Notes: generated by a model from the sequence alone, not told the origin. 64,000 nucleotides of DNA from Leishmania martiniquensis (GCF_017916325.1 NC_090158.1:100001-164000); one strand, 5' to 3'. Positions 20,236-30,040 are shown, counted from the stretch's first letter. Numbers and translations: made by a program.

Positions 20236-21051
20236 ATGTCTGGAGTGCTCCCAATGTCGCCGCCGCTGTCTAGCAGAGGCTTTGGTGTGCCGCACCGTGG
20301 GGCTCATCATGGCCGCGCTCGCGGTGCCCTACGCCCGTATCGTGCCCCACTAAATCGCGGTATCCGCCGCACGGCAGAGTGCCCTTGCGCGGTGCGGCTG
20401 TACACGATAGGCCAGGATATTGCTGCTCGCAGCGAGTACTGCAGTCTTGTCCTGGGAGCCCCATCGGTGGGCATCACCCAGGCGGTGCAACCCAGGGCAT
20501 CAACTCCGGCATTCAGCGACCAAGCGGCTGCCCCGGTTTGTCACGGCTCCTCGTCAATAAGGCTGAGTTCAGATGCTGTTGAACGGCCCATCGCGGTGCA
20601 ACTCGCATGGGCGGATACCACCGTCTGGGAGGTTGCTTTGACAGCTTTGCGGGCGGTGAGGTCGCAGGTGGATGCTGCGTTCAAGGCCACCGCGCCGCAC
20701 GCCATGCGGCATGGGTGCGGCCGCACCACCGCTCCCGCGCCTGTTACGCAGAGTCGGCAGCGCCAAAAAGATGAGGAGGATGACAACGGAAGCAAAGAGG
20801 ATGAGGAAGAAGCTCCTTACTCAACTCCGCTCCCACGATACCATGTGGAGCTGCTGACTGGCACGGTGAGCCCCGAAGGTCGAGCATCTCTCTTGCCGCT
20901 CTGTACGGTGAGCTGTCGCCAAGTTGTTCACTGCCACTCGGCGTTGCTCCCCGTGCGCAGCGGTTACGGAGTCGACTACAACACAGCCCTGTACGAGCTA
21001 CCCTACAACCTCGGCGACCCGGTCTTCGTTACGTGCACACGCACCCGGTGA
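20236..21051 (+). CDS. SAP18-like protein (Sin3-associated polypeptide fold)
   Basis: 271 residues from the first ATG of the frame. SAP18 is a small ubiquitin-like-fold protein of the Sin3 histone-deacetylase complex and of exon-junction/ASAP complexes. Matches to the family by eye: CPCAVRLYT near residue 55 (family CPLLLRVFT), VQLAWADTTVWEVALTALRAV (family IYTWMDATLKELTSLVKEV), and YNTALYELPYNLGDPVFVT at the end (family MTLQSQKFQIGDYLDIAI). An acidic insert (about residues 178-195, rich in Asp/Glu) and extra loops make it longer than the roughly 150-residue metazoan protein. It lies between the two arms of the inverted repeat. The call rests on three short blocks and their order. A distinct kinetoplastid protein with a similar fold remains possible. 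Confidence 0.55.
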   Translation: MSGVLPMSPPLSSRGFGVPHRGAHHGRARGALRPYRAPLNRGIRRTAECPCAVRLYTIGQDIAARSEYCSLVLGAPSVGITQAVQPRASTPAFSDQAAAPVCHGSSSIRLSSDAVERPIAVQLAWADTTVWEVALTALRAVRSQVDAAFKATAPHAMRHGCGRTTAPAPVTQSRQRQKDEEDDNGSKEDEEEAPYSTPLPRYHVELLTGTVSPEGRASLLPLCTVSCRQVVHCHSALLPVRSGYGVDYNTALYELPYNLGDPVFVTCTRTR

Positions 21052-22127
21052 CTGGGCGAGCGGTGAAGATAAAGCGAAGGCTTCGCACAAAGATCACGCC
21101 GATGTCTGCGCAAGCCCGGCGTTGACAAGCGCGTTGCTTCGGTCGCTCCAAGGATTGAAAGGATTGCCTTTCGCGGTTGTGCGTGTACGAGCGCCTATGC
21201 CGATAGCGGAACTTGTTTCTCTGTGTGAATTGGGAATGGTCGACTACATTAGCGAAGTGTGTGTGGGGTGGGGGAAGGCAAGCCCTCCTGGCTCAGTCCG
21301 TCTGAAGAGCGATAGAGAAGTCGTCCTTCTTGAGATACAGGGGCAGACACGTATGGCAGCCGAAGACTGCACGGGGAACCGAGCAAGCACAGAATGAGGC
21401 GCCCGGAGATGAGCCAGTATCCGGCTTCAGCGGCTGACCATTTCGTCTGACTGTTCCTCTGACTGTTGTTGCTTTTCGTGTGCGTGTGTGTGCATGAGCG
21501 AATGCGGAAGACGCTCTCTGCTTTCAGCACCACCCCCAAGATATTTCGTCAGGGTCATTGTGCGTGTGTGTGTGGAAAACTCAAAGCCACATCCCAGGGT
21601 AGTGGAGGTGGAGAAAGCCAGAGCCGATAGCTTGGATCCCAGCTCCGCTGGATGGCGCAGCCGCTGAAGAGTTGGGCTGGGGGGGTAGAGGGCACGGGTC
21701 CCCTCTCGCTCACTCCCGACTTCTACCCTGCCGCTGGCTCTTTAGAGCGCCTACGTTTTCGTGTCGCTTCTTCGCATGCTTTCTCACGCCGCTTACGTGA
21801 ACCTGCCCTCTATCCCGCTTCTACGCACATACACACATTGGAGCACGCCCAGTTGCCGAAGCCACCACTGCACGCGCTTTCGGTTTGGTCACGTTGCTCG
21901 ATAGACATCACTTGTCTGGGCTGCCTTCAGAGAGGAGGGGGATGGGTCAACATCCAGCCGTGCCGACCTCCTCAGCGCACACCTCTCTCTATCTCGCTGG
22001 GACAAGCACGAGACAGTGAAGATATCGGCCACCATCACGACACGCGCACTCACATAGAGCTCTTCGTCCACATTGGGACCTTGAAGTGCCTCACCCCCCC
22101 CTCTTCTCTTTCTTGCCGCTCATCAGT
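21052..22127 (+). other. Intergenic region after the SAP18-like gene
   Basis: An open frame in a different phase overlaps the end of the SAP18-like gene and runs to 21397, with protein-like text around 21110-21240 but no homology that I recognise. Elsewhere there are (GT)n runs near 21477-21494 and 21560-21574 and pyrimidine-rich leader sequence from about 22085. No other gene is seen. Confidence 0.45.
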
Positions 22128-22790
22128 ATGGACTCGATGAAGTCTAAGAGCGCGATGCTCATGACCAAGGGCATCATGGACTTGCGCAGTGACCCCCCTC
22201 GGCTCATCTGCAGCATCCTGCGGTACCGGCACCCGGACACAATGAAGGAAGTTACGCTCTACCCGATCCCGAACATCGCGGCCCCATCGTACTTCCAGCG
22301 CGTTCTGGACGGCGAGGAGCTGCAGCGCAGCTTCGACAAAATCCTCTGCGAGGACGGTCGCCTGCCCTTCCAGGCTGGCTCAGCAATAGCCGCACGACAG
22401 CAGATGCTCCGCCGCCTGCTCCCTTTCTTTAGCATTCGCCCTGTGGTATCCAACGGCGAAAAGTTCGACGGCATCGTCGTCCGAGACGCGCTGGAGTCCC
22501 GCATGGCGTATCAGATGGTGCTCGACGGCTACGATCCGCCAGTGGACCCGCGCGCCCGTCGCGCAGTGGAGCGGATCGACACGTACCCTGCAAACACGCG
22601 CGTTGTTGTTCCCTGGGGTGTCTATCACATGCCCTACTTTCGCTACCGCCTGGAGAAAGAGGGGTATAGGGCTCTGCCGTCGGAGGAAGTCATTGTGTTT
22701 GGCCTCCATCACCTCATGTTTTTCTTCTTCGTTTCGGGTGTCCTCGTCTTCGCTGCAACGTTTGCTGTTTCGCGCATCGTGTTCGGTTAG
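22128..22790 (+). CDS. Conserved-looking hypothetical protein with a C-terminal membrane segment
   Basis: 220 residues from the first ATG of the frame; the upstream codons of the frame begin with GTG. I do not recognise the family. The body is evenly composed with high third-position GC, as expected for a real gene, and contains ordered-looking stretches such as YPIPNIAAPSYFQRVLDG and VVPWGVYHMPYFRYRLEKEG. Residues about 194-217 (LMFFFFVSGVLVFAATFAV) form one strong hydrophobic helix followed by only a few residues, so the protein is probably tail-anchored in a mitochondrial or endoplasmic reticulum membrane. No signal peptide is seen. It lies between the arms of the 505-bp inverted repeat. 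Confidence 0.8.
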   Translation: MDSMKSKSAMLMTKGIMDLRSDPPRLICSILRYRHPDTMKEVTLYPIPNIAAPSYFQRVLDGEELQRSFDKILCEDGRLPFQAGSAIAARQQMLRRLLPFFSIRPVVSNGEKFDGIVVRDALESRMAYQMVLDGYDPPVDPRARRAVERIDTYPANTRVVVPWGVYHMPYFRYRLEKEGYRALPSEEVIVFGLHHLMFFFFVSGVLVFAATFAVSRIVFG

Positions 22791-23511
22791 CGGGATGAGC
22801 GGCGGTGCGTCGAGTCTGTGCGGGGGAGGGGGCCGCATGCTCTAGGTGATGGGATCGCGGCCTGCTGGTTCCCCCCTCCTCCTCCGCCCCCCCTGAGGGC
22901 ACGCTGCCCGCCAGCAGTACACGGAGCTGATCAACGTTAACGTGCGCATAAACAGACGACCGCTGTTGCCATGTATGCCCGCCTGGTGGCTCAGCCGCCT
23001 TCCATTAGCGTGTACGCACGCAGCTCCCTCTCTCTGGTGCGCTTGTCGTGTGGACGCCATGAGAAGCGCGAGGCATGCGCGTGAGCATCGAGTGCGCCTC
23101 TTCCGCCTCTTTTTTGGTGCCTCTGCCTGTCCATTGTGCGTCACGAGCTGTGCTCTCTCGTCTTGCATCCACCCCTCCGCCTTGGCTTCCGACGCTTCCA
23201 CTTCAGTACGTGCATAGGCACATACGTGCACCCGTGCCACCACGCTTAAGAGCCAAGAGAAGAAGAGTGTGCTGCAGCACCGTACTGTTTACCCAATCTC
23301 CCCACCCCGACGCACACGCCATCTTTAATTTTCTCAAAGCTTCTCCCGCCCACTCGGTGCCCAAAAACGTTTTTTTTTTGCTGTTGCAACTGTCTTTTGT
23401 TTGTAGCGACCCGCGTTCTATGCACGCTGTCGGGTGTGCCCCATCTCGTCCCAACTCCCCTCCTCTCGTCCTGCGCGTACCCACCCGCATTCCGCAATCT
23501 TCACTATCGAC
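22791..23511 (+). other. Intergenic region and 5' leader of the V-ATPase G gene
   Basis: No gene is supported. A T-rich tract at 23370-23404 ends in AG at 23405-23406. The leader after it has no further AG before the V-ATPase start but does contain an upstream ATG at 23420. Confidence 0.55.
23405..23406 (+). promoter_or_regulatory. Predicted spliced-leader acceptor AG for V-ATPase subunit G
   Basis: A run of ten T residues, followed by CTGTTGCAACTGTCTTTTGT and then TTGTAG, makes a classic acceptor. There is no other AG between here and the start codon at 23512, so the site is better defined than most. The 5' UTR would be about 105 nt. Confidence 0.7.
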
Positions 23512-23575
23512 ATGCCGCCAAAGCAGGACAATGTGCAGAAGCTGCTCGCTGCGGAGGAGAAGCGCAACAAGCTGA
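23420..23575 (+). other. Upstream open reading frame overlapping the V-ATPase G start
   Basis: ATG at 23420 opens a 51-codon frame that stops at 23575, 63 bases inside the V-ATPase G gene and out of frame with it. It would be the first ATG in the predicted mRNA. The peptide resembles nothing known; a regulatory role is inference. Confidence 0.4.
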
Positions 23576-23838
23576 TCGCCGACGCCAAGGCGCGCAAGCA
23601 ACAGAAGGTAAAGCAGGCAAAGGCGGATGCTGAGAGCGAGGTGGCTTTCTTCCGCGCTGAAAAAGAGAAGGAGTACGACAGATACCGAGCACAGCAGAAC
23701 GGCGGTGCCGATGCCGAGCACGCTGAGCTTGCTCGCCAAACGGACAAGGAACTCGAGGAGCTGAAGGAGCTGGCACTGCAGCGCATGGACGCTGTAGCGA
23801 ATATGATGGTCTCTCTGATCGTGACGGTGAAAGGGTAA
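23512..23838 (+). CDS. V-type H+-ATPase subunit G
   Basis: 108 residues, the normal size for subunit G, a peripheral-stalk component that forms a heterodimer with subunit E and links the V1 motor to the membrane part in acidocalcisomes, endosomes and lysosomes. The protein is nearly all helix with the family's N-terminal pattern (DNVQKLLAAEEKRNKLIADA), then KARKQQKVKQAKADAESEV and FRAEKEKEYDRY. It ends with MMVSLIVTVKG, close to other trypanosomatid G subunits. The start is fixed by the MPPKQDNVQKLL N-terminus; upstream residues of the frame come from the leader. Confidence 0.95.
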   Translation: MPPKQDNVQKLLAAEEKRNKLIADAKARKQQKVKQAKADAESEVAFFRAEKEKEYDRYRAQQNGGADAEHAELARQTDKELEELKELALQRMDAVANMMVSLIVTVKG

Positions 23839-25944
23839 AGTGTTGGATGCTCATCGGCATACACACACACACACGCACGACTGCTGTCTCTTGCCGCCTT
23901 TTATATCTTCACGCTCGAGGTGCAGCGATGGCGCTGCCCACAGGAAGGAGAAGACGGGGAGAATGAGTGCCGAGCGTACGACGAAAGGGCGCAATTAGAT
24001 AAGCATGGATTGGCGCCTGCAGCACACAGATGTGCCTTCGCGCTCTCCATCCCTGTCGTGGCTGCGTCGGCGCAGCAGCGCTGCAGTGGCGTCTGTGTCT
24101 TTCCGTCACCACGACAGTGATGCGAGTCATCGTCGGAGCGTCTCTCTTGATATCTTCACTTTGCTTATCTTTCACCATTTTTCTTTCTTTCAAATGTACC
24201 CGATGGTCTGTCGACTTTTGCAGACGATATCGAATGTGCTCGTCGAAGAGCCCTCTCGTCGTCGGAGTGTGCCGCTGTGGCGATGCTGAATTGCCGTTGT
24301 TGTCTTCAGGTATGCGACGCTATGAATGCGTCTGCGCAAGTATGTATGCGTGCGTGTGCGTGTGCGTGTGGAGGGGGGAAGGAGGAGGCGGGTGGGCCGG
24401 TTCGGCGCAGACTGCCACTCACCGACCCTCCTCCCGGCCCCCCCTCACCTTGGGCTTTCAACGTCGCACGCTCACTATCCCAGCGCGCAGGCACACCAGG
24501 GCCGCGGCGCACACGTCTCATCTGCATAGGAAAGTCGGTAGGGAAAAAACGAAGCAATGCAACCACAACAGCAAAAAAATATATCAGGCGTCAAAGGAGA
24601 GGAGTGCTGCGCAACAGCACGCGCAACTCGCGCATGGCTCCGACTGATGAGTAGGTGTGTGTGTGTGTGTGTGAACGGAGAGAGAGACGAGCGCGCACAG
24701 ACAGGCTGCAAGACCTAATGTTGATCGGAATCGTCGTGTTGGGAAGTTTTAGCAGATGGACGGTTGTGCGCATTCGTGCGCACTCCATAGTGATGTCGAT
24801 GCTTGTCGCCGACTTGACGCATGTCTGTGTACTTCAGCCTTCGTCGCCTTCGACACTCTTTGCTCATGTGACGACAGCGCGCATGAGCGGGTGTGCTTCG
24901 GCGCATCTCTGAAGGCGAGCATCTGCGGTGATGCGTCGTTTGTGAACAGTCAGAAGTAAACATTAAGAGCGGCTCGAGCACCATGCAGCCGGACGACCTC
25001 GAAGGTGACCGAGCCTGTGCCGCTCTGTGCACTCTACGCGTTCTTGGAGCATCCTCCTGGAACGTGGCTTTGGTGCCGACGACGACATGCCTACACACAT
25101 ACACTCACATATTCGGAGAAGAAGGCTGAGACGTGCGTCTTTAGCTAGGCTGAATGCATTGGCCATAAGCGCAGTGAATCGGGAGTGGAGGCATTCATAG
25201 CCGCACATGCAGACGCGTAGAGGCGAAGGCTGGCCGCGTGCCGTGCTGACTCCCCGTTTCCCTTCTCATCCCTCTGGGCCATGAGCTCTACGCTAAAGTC
25301 TTCCGTCTCACTCCCCGTCGCTTCGCTTTCCTCGAAAAGTGCCGTGCCCACTGCTACCTGTGAGCTTCCAGCGTTCCGCGTCGTTGTCTCGCTCGCGCAT
25401 CACTCCCCCCTTCCCTTTCCATCACCACCTTACATCACGGCCGTCGTCCCCGCACTGTCCTCTCCTCTTCTACTGTCTTCTATCAACAGCAGAGCCGAGC
25501 AGCCAAGAGCCCCACCGTGCCCACACTACACCTCTCTTCAGCATGCACCCCCTCACCACCCCCTTGCATTCATAGGCGCACGTACGACGCCGTGTCCGCA
25601 GGGCTGTTTCTTACCCCCCCCGCTCGCCCCCTTCCCCCGTCCGCTCTCTTCTTCCCCTTTCGCCTGTGTGCTCCATGCGCCGCATCCAATCACTCTTTTC
25701 AGAGCGCGTCTCTTTGGTATCGTTATCCTCGTTGGCGCCCCCCTTTCGCATTCGGGCCTGTGTGTATGTGAGGGGAGAGGGTCAGATACGCTCTCCAAAA
25801 CACACTCGCTGCGGCGCCCCGTACTTTTCTCTTCCTCCCTTGTGTCTGGAGCGACTTCGTCAGGCTTTTAAGCACGCACTGAGACAGAGCCTCACATAGA
25901 CGCAGAGCTGTTCACACACTTGCTCACTCACACGCACCTGCTCG

Positions 25945-25983
25945 CATATATATATATATATATTGATATTGATATTGATATTC
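25945..25983 (+). repeat. TA-dinucleotide block followed by TTGATA hexamers
   Basis: About ten TA units run into three to four copies of a TTGATA-like hexamer. This is an unusually AT-rich, easily melted island in a GC-rich spacer, about 90 bp before the right arm of the inverted repeat. Confidence 0.8.
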
Positions 25984-26070
25984 GCACGTATCGTATGATC
26001 GACAGCGTTTCAACTTAGCAAGTATCAGAGCGCCACAACTCTCTCTGGCTCTCTATCTCCCTGTATCCGT

Positions 26071-26575
26071 TCATCTCCTGTCCCCCCTTCTGCGGCTGAC
26101 CTCCTCACGCGCCCCAGCGCCTGTGGTGGTACCTCAGGGCTCCGGTGCCCCACCCCCGCCCTCTGTGAGACGACGCCAGGCAGCGCGCCTCCCCCGTCGC
26201 TTCCTCATCTCCCCTGCTGATGCCACACCACTTGTCGCGCAGGCAGGGCCGAGTACCAGCGACTTGCAGAAGTGAGAGCGACGCATCGCTACAGAGGCCG
26301 GCCGTCAGCCCCCGCGTGGCGTCGACGTGACTGGGGCGCATCTCACGTGACGCGCACTGCCTGCTGGTGTGTGGGGCCTCGACCACGCTGCGAGGGATGA
26401 GGCGTGTCGCGACCAGCACGGTGGCAGCGGGTGTGTGCTGAGCTGGAGTGCCGAGGCCGTGCTCCGATGACGGGGTCGGCGCGTCACTGGAACGCGTGTC
26501 CACGCCCGCTTTGCAGCGGGCGAGGTGGGGCTGTGGCTGGCTGGTTGGGGGATGTCGGGTTGTGGCCGGCTCATG
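26071..26575 (+). repeat. 505-bp SIDER-like repeat, right arm of a perfect inverted pair
   Basis: This block is the exact reverse complement, as far as I can read, of 19327-19831. It starts at TCATCTCCTGTCC and ends at GTGGCCGGCTCATG, after which the flanks differ (TTTGTGTAAGT here). Fragments of the same sequence are recognisable near 2447 and perhaps near 33227. Perfect identity over 505 bp of non-coding DNA implies recent duplication or gene conversion between the arms. Confidence 0.85.
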
Positions 26576-26971
26576 TTTGTGTAAGTATGTGCCTGTGCTG
26601 CGATACGACTGAGAGAGCAGAAGCATTCTGGACTGGTAAAACGTTGCAAAGAAGCCCTACTCCCCGTACCTCCACGCATGCGCTCCGCCCACCACCCTCC
26701 TTGTCTCTTTCCCTCTGAGTGGGGGGGTTACCGTGAAGGGCACCGTCTATGCAGGTAGCTCCTGTTCACGACCTCCTTTTTCGCAGGGCTCGACTGCTTC
26801 GCTGTTGTCATGTGCGGTGGGTGATGTGTGGCCCCCCTCTCCCCATTCCCCCTTGTGTTGGGCATGCACGCTTGGCTGGGGGAGCTCTGCGCGTGACGTC
26901 CTTGCTCACCTATTTTCTTCTCTTCCTCATCGTCTTTAGCCGGCTAAGCAGGCCTATATTAGTTGCGTGTA

Positions 26972-27877
26972 ATGAACTCAAAAGAAGCTGGTACGATGTC
27001 GGACGCGAACGGCGCAGCTGAAGCGTCGCCGACAGGGAGGGCGGCTCGCCGCGGACGGCGCCGTGCCCATCAGGTAGTACCTGGTGCACAAGGCGACTCG
27101 GACGGCCATAAAACCACAGAAAGCAAGCTCGACAAATATCACCACAGGCACCCCAAGCAGCGAGTGCTCACCACTGCCCTATTCATGTGGGAGCGCGTCG
27201 CCGCTTTTAGTGTGCCGACGCAGGTCGCGGAGCTCGAACGCATTAGTCATGATGTAGCGCAGCATCTTAGAGACTCCAACACCGGAACGCGTCTCATGCA
27301 GCGCTACTGGAACGCGCAGTGGCACCGCATGGTGTGGAGGGAGGAGGAGCTGCCGGAGGCAAAGAAGTATTTGGCACCGACGATGCTGACGCACAGCGAA
27401 GGCAAGCAGACTTGGAAGAAAGTCTTTGTGCAGGAGTATCCCCTTTACCTGAAACGCGTGTTTCGGGGAAAGGGTGTGTGCAACAACGCAGTAAATGAAG
27501 CGAAGGTGCTGTTTTCTCGCGAGGTCCTGAACACCGCCATGACGGCGGATGAGCTGAGGCGACTGGAGCTCACAGAGGAAGAGGCGCGCGCGAAAGAGCA
27601 GCGGAAGCGCGGTGTCAACGTCGAGTTCGAGGGAACGCCAGAGACTTCGGCCAGCCCATCCTCGGTGGGTAGCCCTCACGGCGCGCACGCGTCGAAGGCG
27701 GAGCGCGAGGGACGTGAGAAGGGCCGCCCACGGGCGGTGAAGAAGCTGTCGCATGAGTCCTACACCCGCAGTGACTACAAGGAGGACTCCAAAACGGGGG
27801 ATCGAAAGGGTAAACACCAGAAGGGTGGCACCCGGCGCTGGTCGAAGTTCGACGACTTTGGCGACTACGACTACTGA
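26972..27877 (+). CDS. Hypothetical protein, basic with an ordered central region
   Basis: 301 residues from ATG 26972; a second in-frame ATG at 26996 would remove eight residues. I do not recognise the family. Residues 1-50 are basic and low complexity (RRGRRRAHQ). Residues about 55-205 look folded and helical, with Trp/Tyr-rich segments such as ALFMWERVAAFSVPTQ, LMQRYWNAQWHRMVWREEEL and VFVQEYPLYLKRVFRG. From about 205 onward the chain is charged and disordered and ends in an acidic, aromatic tail (FDDFGDYDY). The codon bias fits a real gene. The basic N-terminus could be a mitochondrial leader, but this is not certain. Confidence 0.75.
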   Translation: MNSKEAGTMSDANGAAEASPTGRAARRGRRRAHQVVPGAQGDSDGHKTTESKLDKYHHRHPKQRVLTTALFMWERVAAFSVPTQVAELERISHDVAQHLRDSNTGTRLMQRYWNAQWHRMVWREEELPEAKKYLAPTMLTHSEGKQTWKKVFVQEYPLYLKRVFRGKGVCNNAVNEAKVLFSREVLNTAMTADELRRLELTEEEARAKEQRKRGVNVEFEGTPETSASPSSVGSPHGAHASKAEREGREKGRPRAVKKLSHESYTRSDYKEDSKTGDRKGKHQKGGTRRWSKFDDFGDYDY

Positions 27878-28927
27878 ATCGCATTGGCGCGGTGTGTGTG
27901 CGCATTGGACTCCACCCGTGTGCGTGTCCGTGGGCTGATGCGCCGTGGCGATGGAAAGGCAAGAGGGAGGAGAGGAGTGAGGAGACAGAGGAGCGGCAGT
28001 GCGCAGTGCTGCTACTCCGCAGTCTCGCTCGCCATCCATCTCTTCCCCCTTCCTCGGCCCCTTCACTGGCCGACTGACTGCCCCCCTCCTCCCCTCCCCT
28101 CTATGGGACTCAAGTCGAGGACGCGCATACACTGAGTGGCATGAGCACATGATGACACTAAAGACATTTCAATTAAACGAATTCGCCGAAGAACACTGAC
28201 AGGAGCACACACACACACACGAGGTATTACACCCGCCCTCGCAAGCCTACTTGCTCGTCTCTTCGCTCCACATTCCTCTGTGTGCATGTGCGTATGTGGG
28301 AGCTTGCTGTTAGGACGGGCATCGCAGTACGAACGTGTGTGCACAGATAGCGACAGCATCTCAGGAACGGCGACTACGAAACGCAGCAGTCGACTGCACC
28401 GCTTCTGGTGAGTGAAGTAAAATGGCGCACATGCCGAAGGAGCCCCAGCAGAAAAGCGCAGAAGCCGCCGTGAAGGGATATCGCGCATCGCATCCTACGC
28501 CCAAGACGGCCGTCAAGCGTGTCACCTCGTCATCCCCGCCTCTTTGTTTTCATTAGCGATTCATGAAACGTGCTGAAGGCGGCGTGCGATGAGGGCGTAA
28601 TGGCCATGCTACTTCACCAACATCCTGCTAGGCCTCCTCGATGCTGCCCCCCCGCCCTGGTTGCTCTCTTGACCGCTGACCGTACGCCACGCGGGTGTCT
28701 CCGGCGCCACTTTCCGCTCTCACTTTTCTTATTTCTCCTTTCTTCTTCCACTGACGCGGACGCGGAGCTGCTCTCGCTTGCACAGTCGCAGCGGCTTGTA
28801 TACTGGATGCATCGTGGACTGGTGCCAGCAGGCGCACCAACGAACAACGGCGACTACCGTGACATGGTAGGCGCAAGGACCCTACCATCACCACCACCCG
28901 CTCACCCACCAGCAGCCACCAGGTCGG
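27878..28927 (+). other. Intergenic region with a possible leader uORF
   Basis: No gene is supported. A (CA)n run lies near 28207-28221. A pyrimidine tract at about 28706-28755 is followed by AG near 28768, and an ATG at 28807 opens a 51-codon frame ending at 28962, past the start of the next gene. Later AG dinucleotides could also be used, so the leader is uncertain. Confidence 0.45.
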
Positions 28928-30040
28928 ATGTCTTGCCTCCCGTCTCAGCACACCTTGGATGAAGTAGAACTGCTCTTACAAGAGCTGCAACTACGCATGA
29001 CGCGCGCCGTCGAGGTCAGCCCTCATCTGAACGCGTCTCTGCAGGAGCCCCATGTTCTCTACACGGCATTGGCAGAATTTTTCGAGGCACAACACACTCA
29101 GGCACAGCGGGCAAAAGATGTCGCGCTTGACGCAGTAGATGTGCAGCGCGTATGGGCCTTCTGCTTAGCGGAACTAGCGTCTTCGGGTGCGGCGCATAGC
29201 ACGAGTACACCCGCGACTGACGCCCCCTCGCGCGGTGAGCTGTCACACGTCGAACCTACCGCTCAGACGCTCCACGAATTTGTCCACAGCTCACTGTCCC
29301 TGCCGCTTGAAGCGTTGCAGCGTCATGCGCCAGCTGTACATGGTAAGTCACTTATGCGTACGTCGTCTGACGCCTTCGCATCTTCATCCTCGTGCACCCC
29401 AAGCAGCAGAGCGAGCCCTATCTCGGTCTTTTCCATTGTGCGGCCAGTCTTTGCCAAGCTAACGGATTTGGCGTACGTCGCCGATCAGCGGCTGCAGCGC
29501 CCGTCGTCATCGGCCACCATCTCGGTCCTGTCGCTCGCCGCCCTGGCTGCGTCTCTCGTTCCGACGCTGGATCGAGTACAGGTAGTGCGGCTGACAGCGC
29601 AGATCGCTGACGAACTCGTTAGCAGCCGCATCACTTCCAGTGACGGGTCAGCCCTACCACCGTGCTCAAGGCCCGCTGCGGCGGCCCTCTTGGCTGGCGT
29701 CTGGTACGTTTGGGGCGTGTTGGACTCTGCGCACTCAACAGCGCTTCATTCCCTGGGGGAGCGTCTCTTTCAGAGGTTCGCACTTTCCACGCGTGGCTCG
29801 ATGGCTTCTGACATGCCCATGTCGTCCTTTACAGCGTGGTTGCAGCCAGCGTTTCGGGAAAACAAGGGCGCTCTGCATCAGGAACTGTACGCAGAGGCTC
29901 CGAGGGGTGAGCCACTAGCGAAAGCAGGTGCCGGAGGTGTTGATGCCGCTCCTGTCGCCTCCGCTGATAAGTGCGGCACGGCGGGAATCCCGGAGGGCGC
30001 CGACTCTCATCCGGAATTTTGGGCGTGGCTTTCGAGCTAA
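28928..30040 (+). CDS. Hypothetical protein, alpha-helical and Ser/Ala-rich
   Basis: 370 residues from ATG 28928. I do not recognise it. The N-terminal 80 residues are helical with heptad-like Leu spacing (LDEVELLLQELQLRM). Further helical blocks lie at about 175-240 (FAKLTDLAYVADQRLQ, RVQVVRLTAQIADELV) and 255-285, separated by Ser-rich linkers. No membrane segment or catalytic motif is visible. Codon use is typical of the window's genes. An upstream frame overlaps the start. Confidence 0.7.
   Translation: MSCLPSQHTLDEVELLLQELQLRMTRAVEVSPHLNASLQEPHVLYTALAEFFEAQHTQAQRAKDVALDAVDVQRVWAFCLAELASSGAAHSTSTPATDAPSRGELSHVEPTAQTLHEFVHSSLSLPLEALQRHAPAVHGKSLMRTSSDAFASSSSCTPSSRASPISVFSIVRPVFAKLTDLAYVADQRLQRPSSSATISVLSLAALAASLVPTLDRVQVVRLTAQIADELVSSRITSSDGSALPPCSRPAAAALLAGVWYVWGVLDSAHSTALHSLGERLFQRFALSTRGSMASDMPMSSFTAWLQPAFRENKGALHQELYAEAPRGEPLAKAGAGGVDAAPVASADKCGTAGIPEGADSHPEFWAWLSS

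Larger units (their letters stand above)
23839..26971 (+). other. Long intergenic region with microsatellites and the right copy of the inverted repeat
   Basis: No gene is supported over 3.1 kb. The region contains (GT)n/(CA)n runs near 23863-23877, 24345-24370 and 24655-24675. A (TA)n block followed by TTGATA-type hexamers lies at 25945-25983. The 505-bp repeat lies at 26071-26575. A pyrimidine-rich leader near 26915-26940 precedes the next gene. A 196-codon frame at 25281-25871 is Pro/Ser/Leu-rich and is judged to be a pyrimidine-tract artefact. Confidence 0.55.

Noticed and set aside
25281..25871. 196-codon open frame on + strand
   Set aside because: Ser/Pro/His-rich text from a pyrimidine-rich block; no ordered segment.
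26105..26626. 173-codon minus-strand frame
   Set aside because: It lies within the 505-bp repeat and recurs identically in the other copy. SIDER elements are non-coding, and the frame is not retroposon-enzyme-like.
27179..28150. 323-codon minus-strand frame
   Set aside because: Antisense shadow of the gene at 26972-27877 plus spacer; GC-rich third positions on the + strand keep the antisense open.
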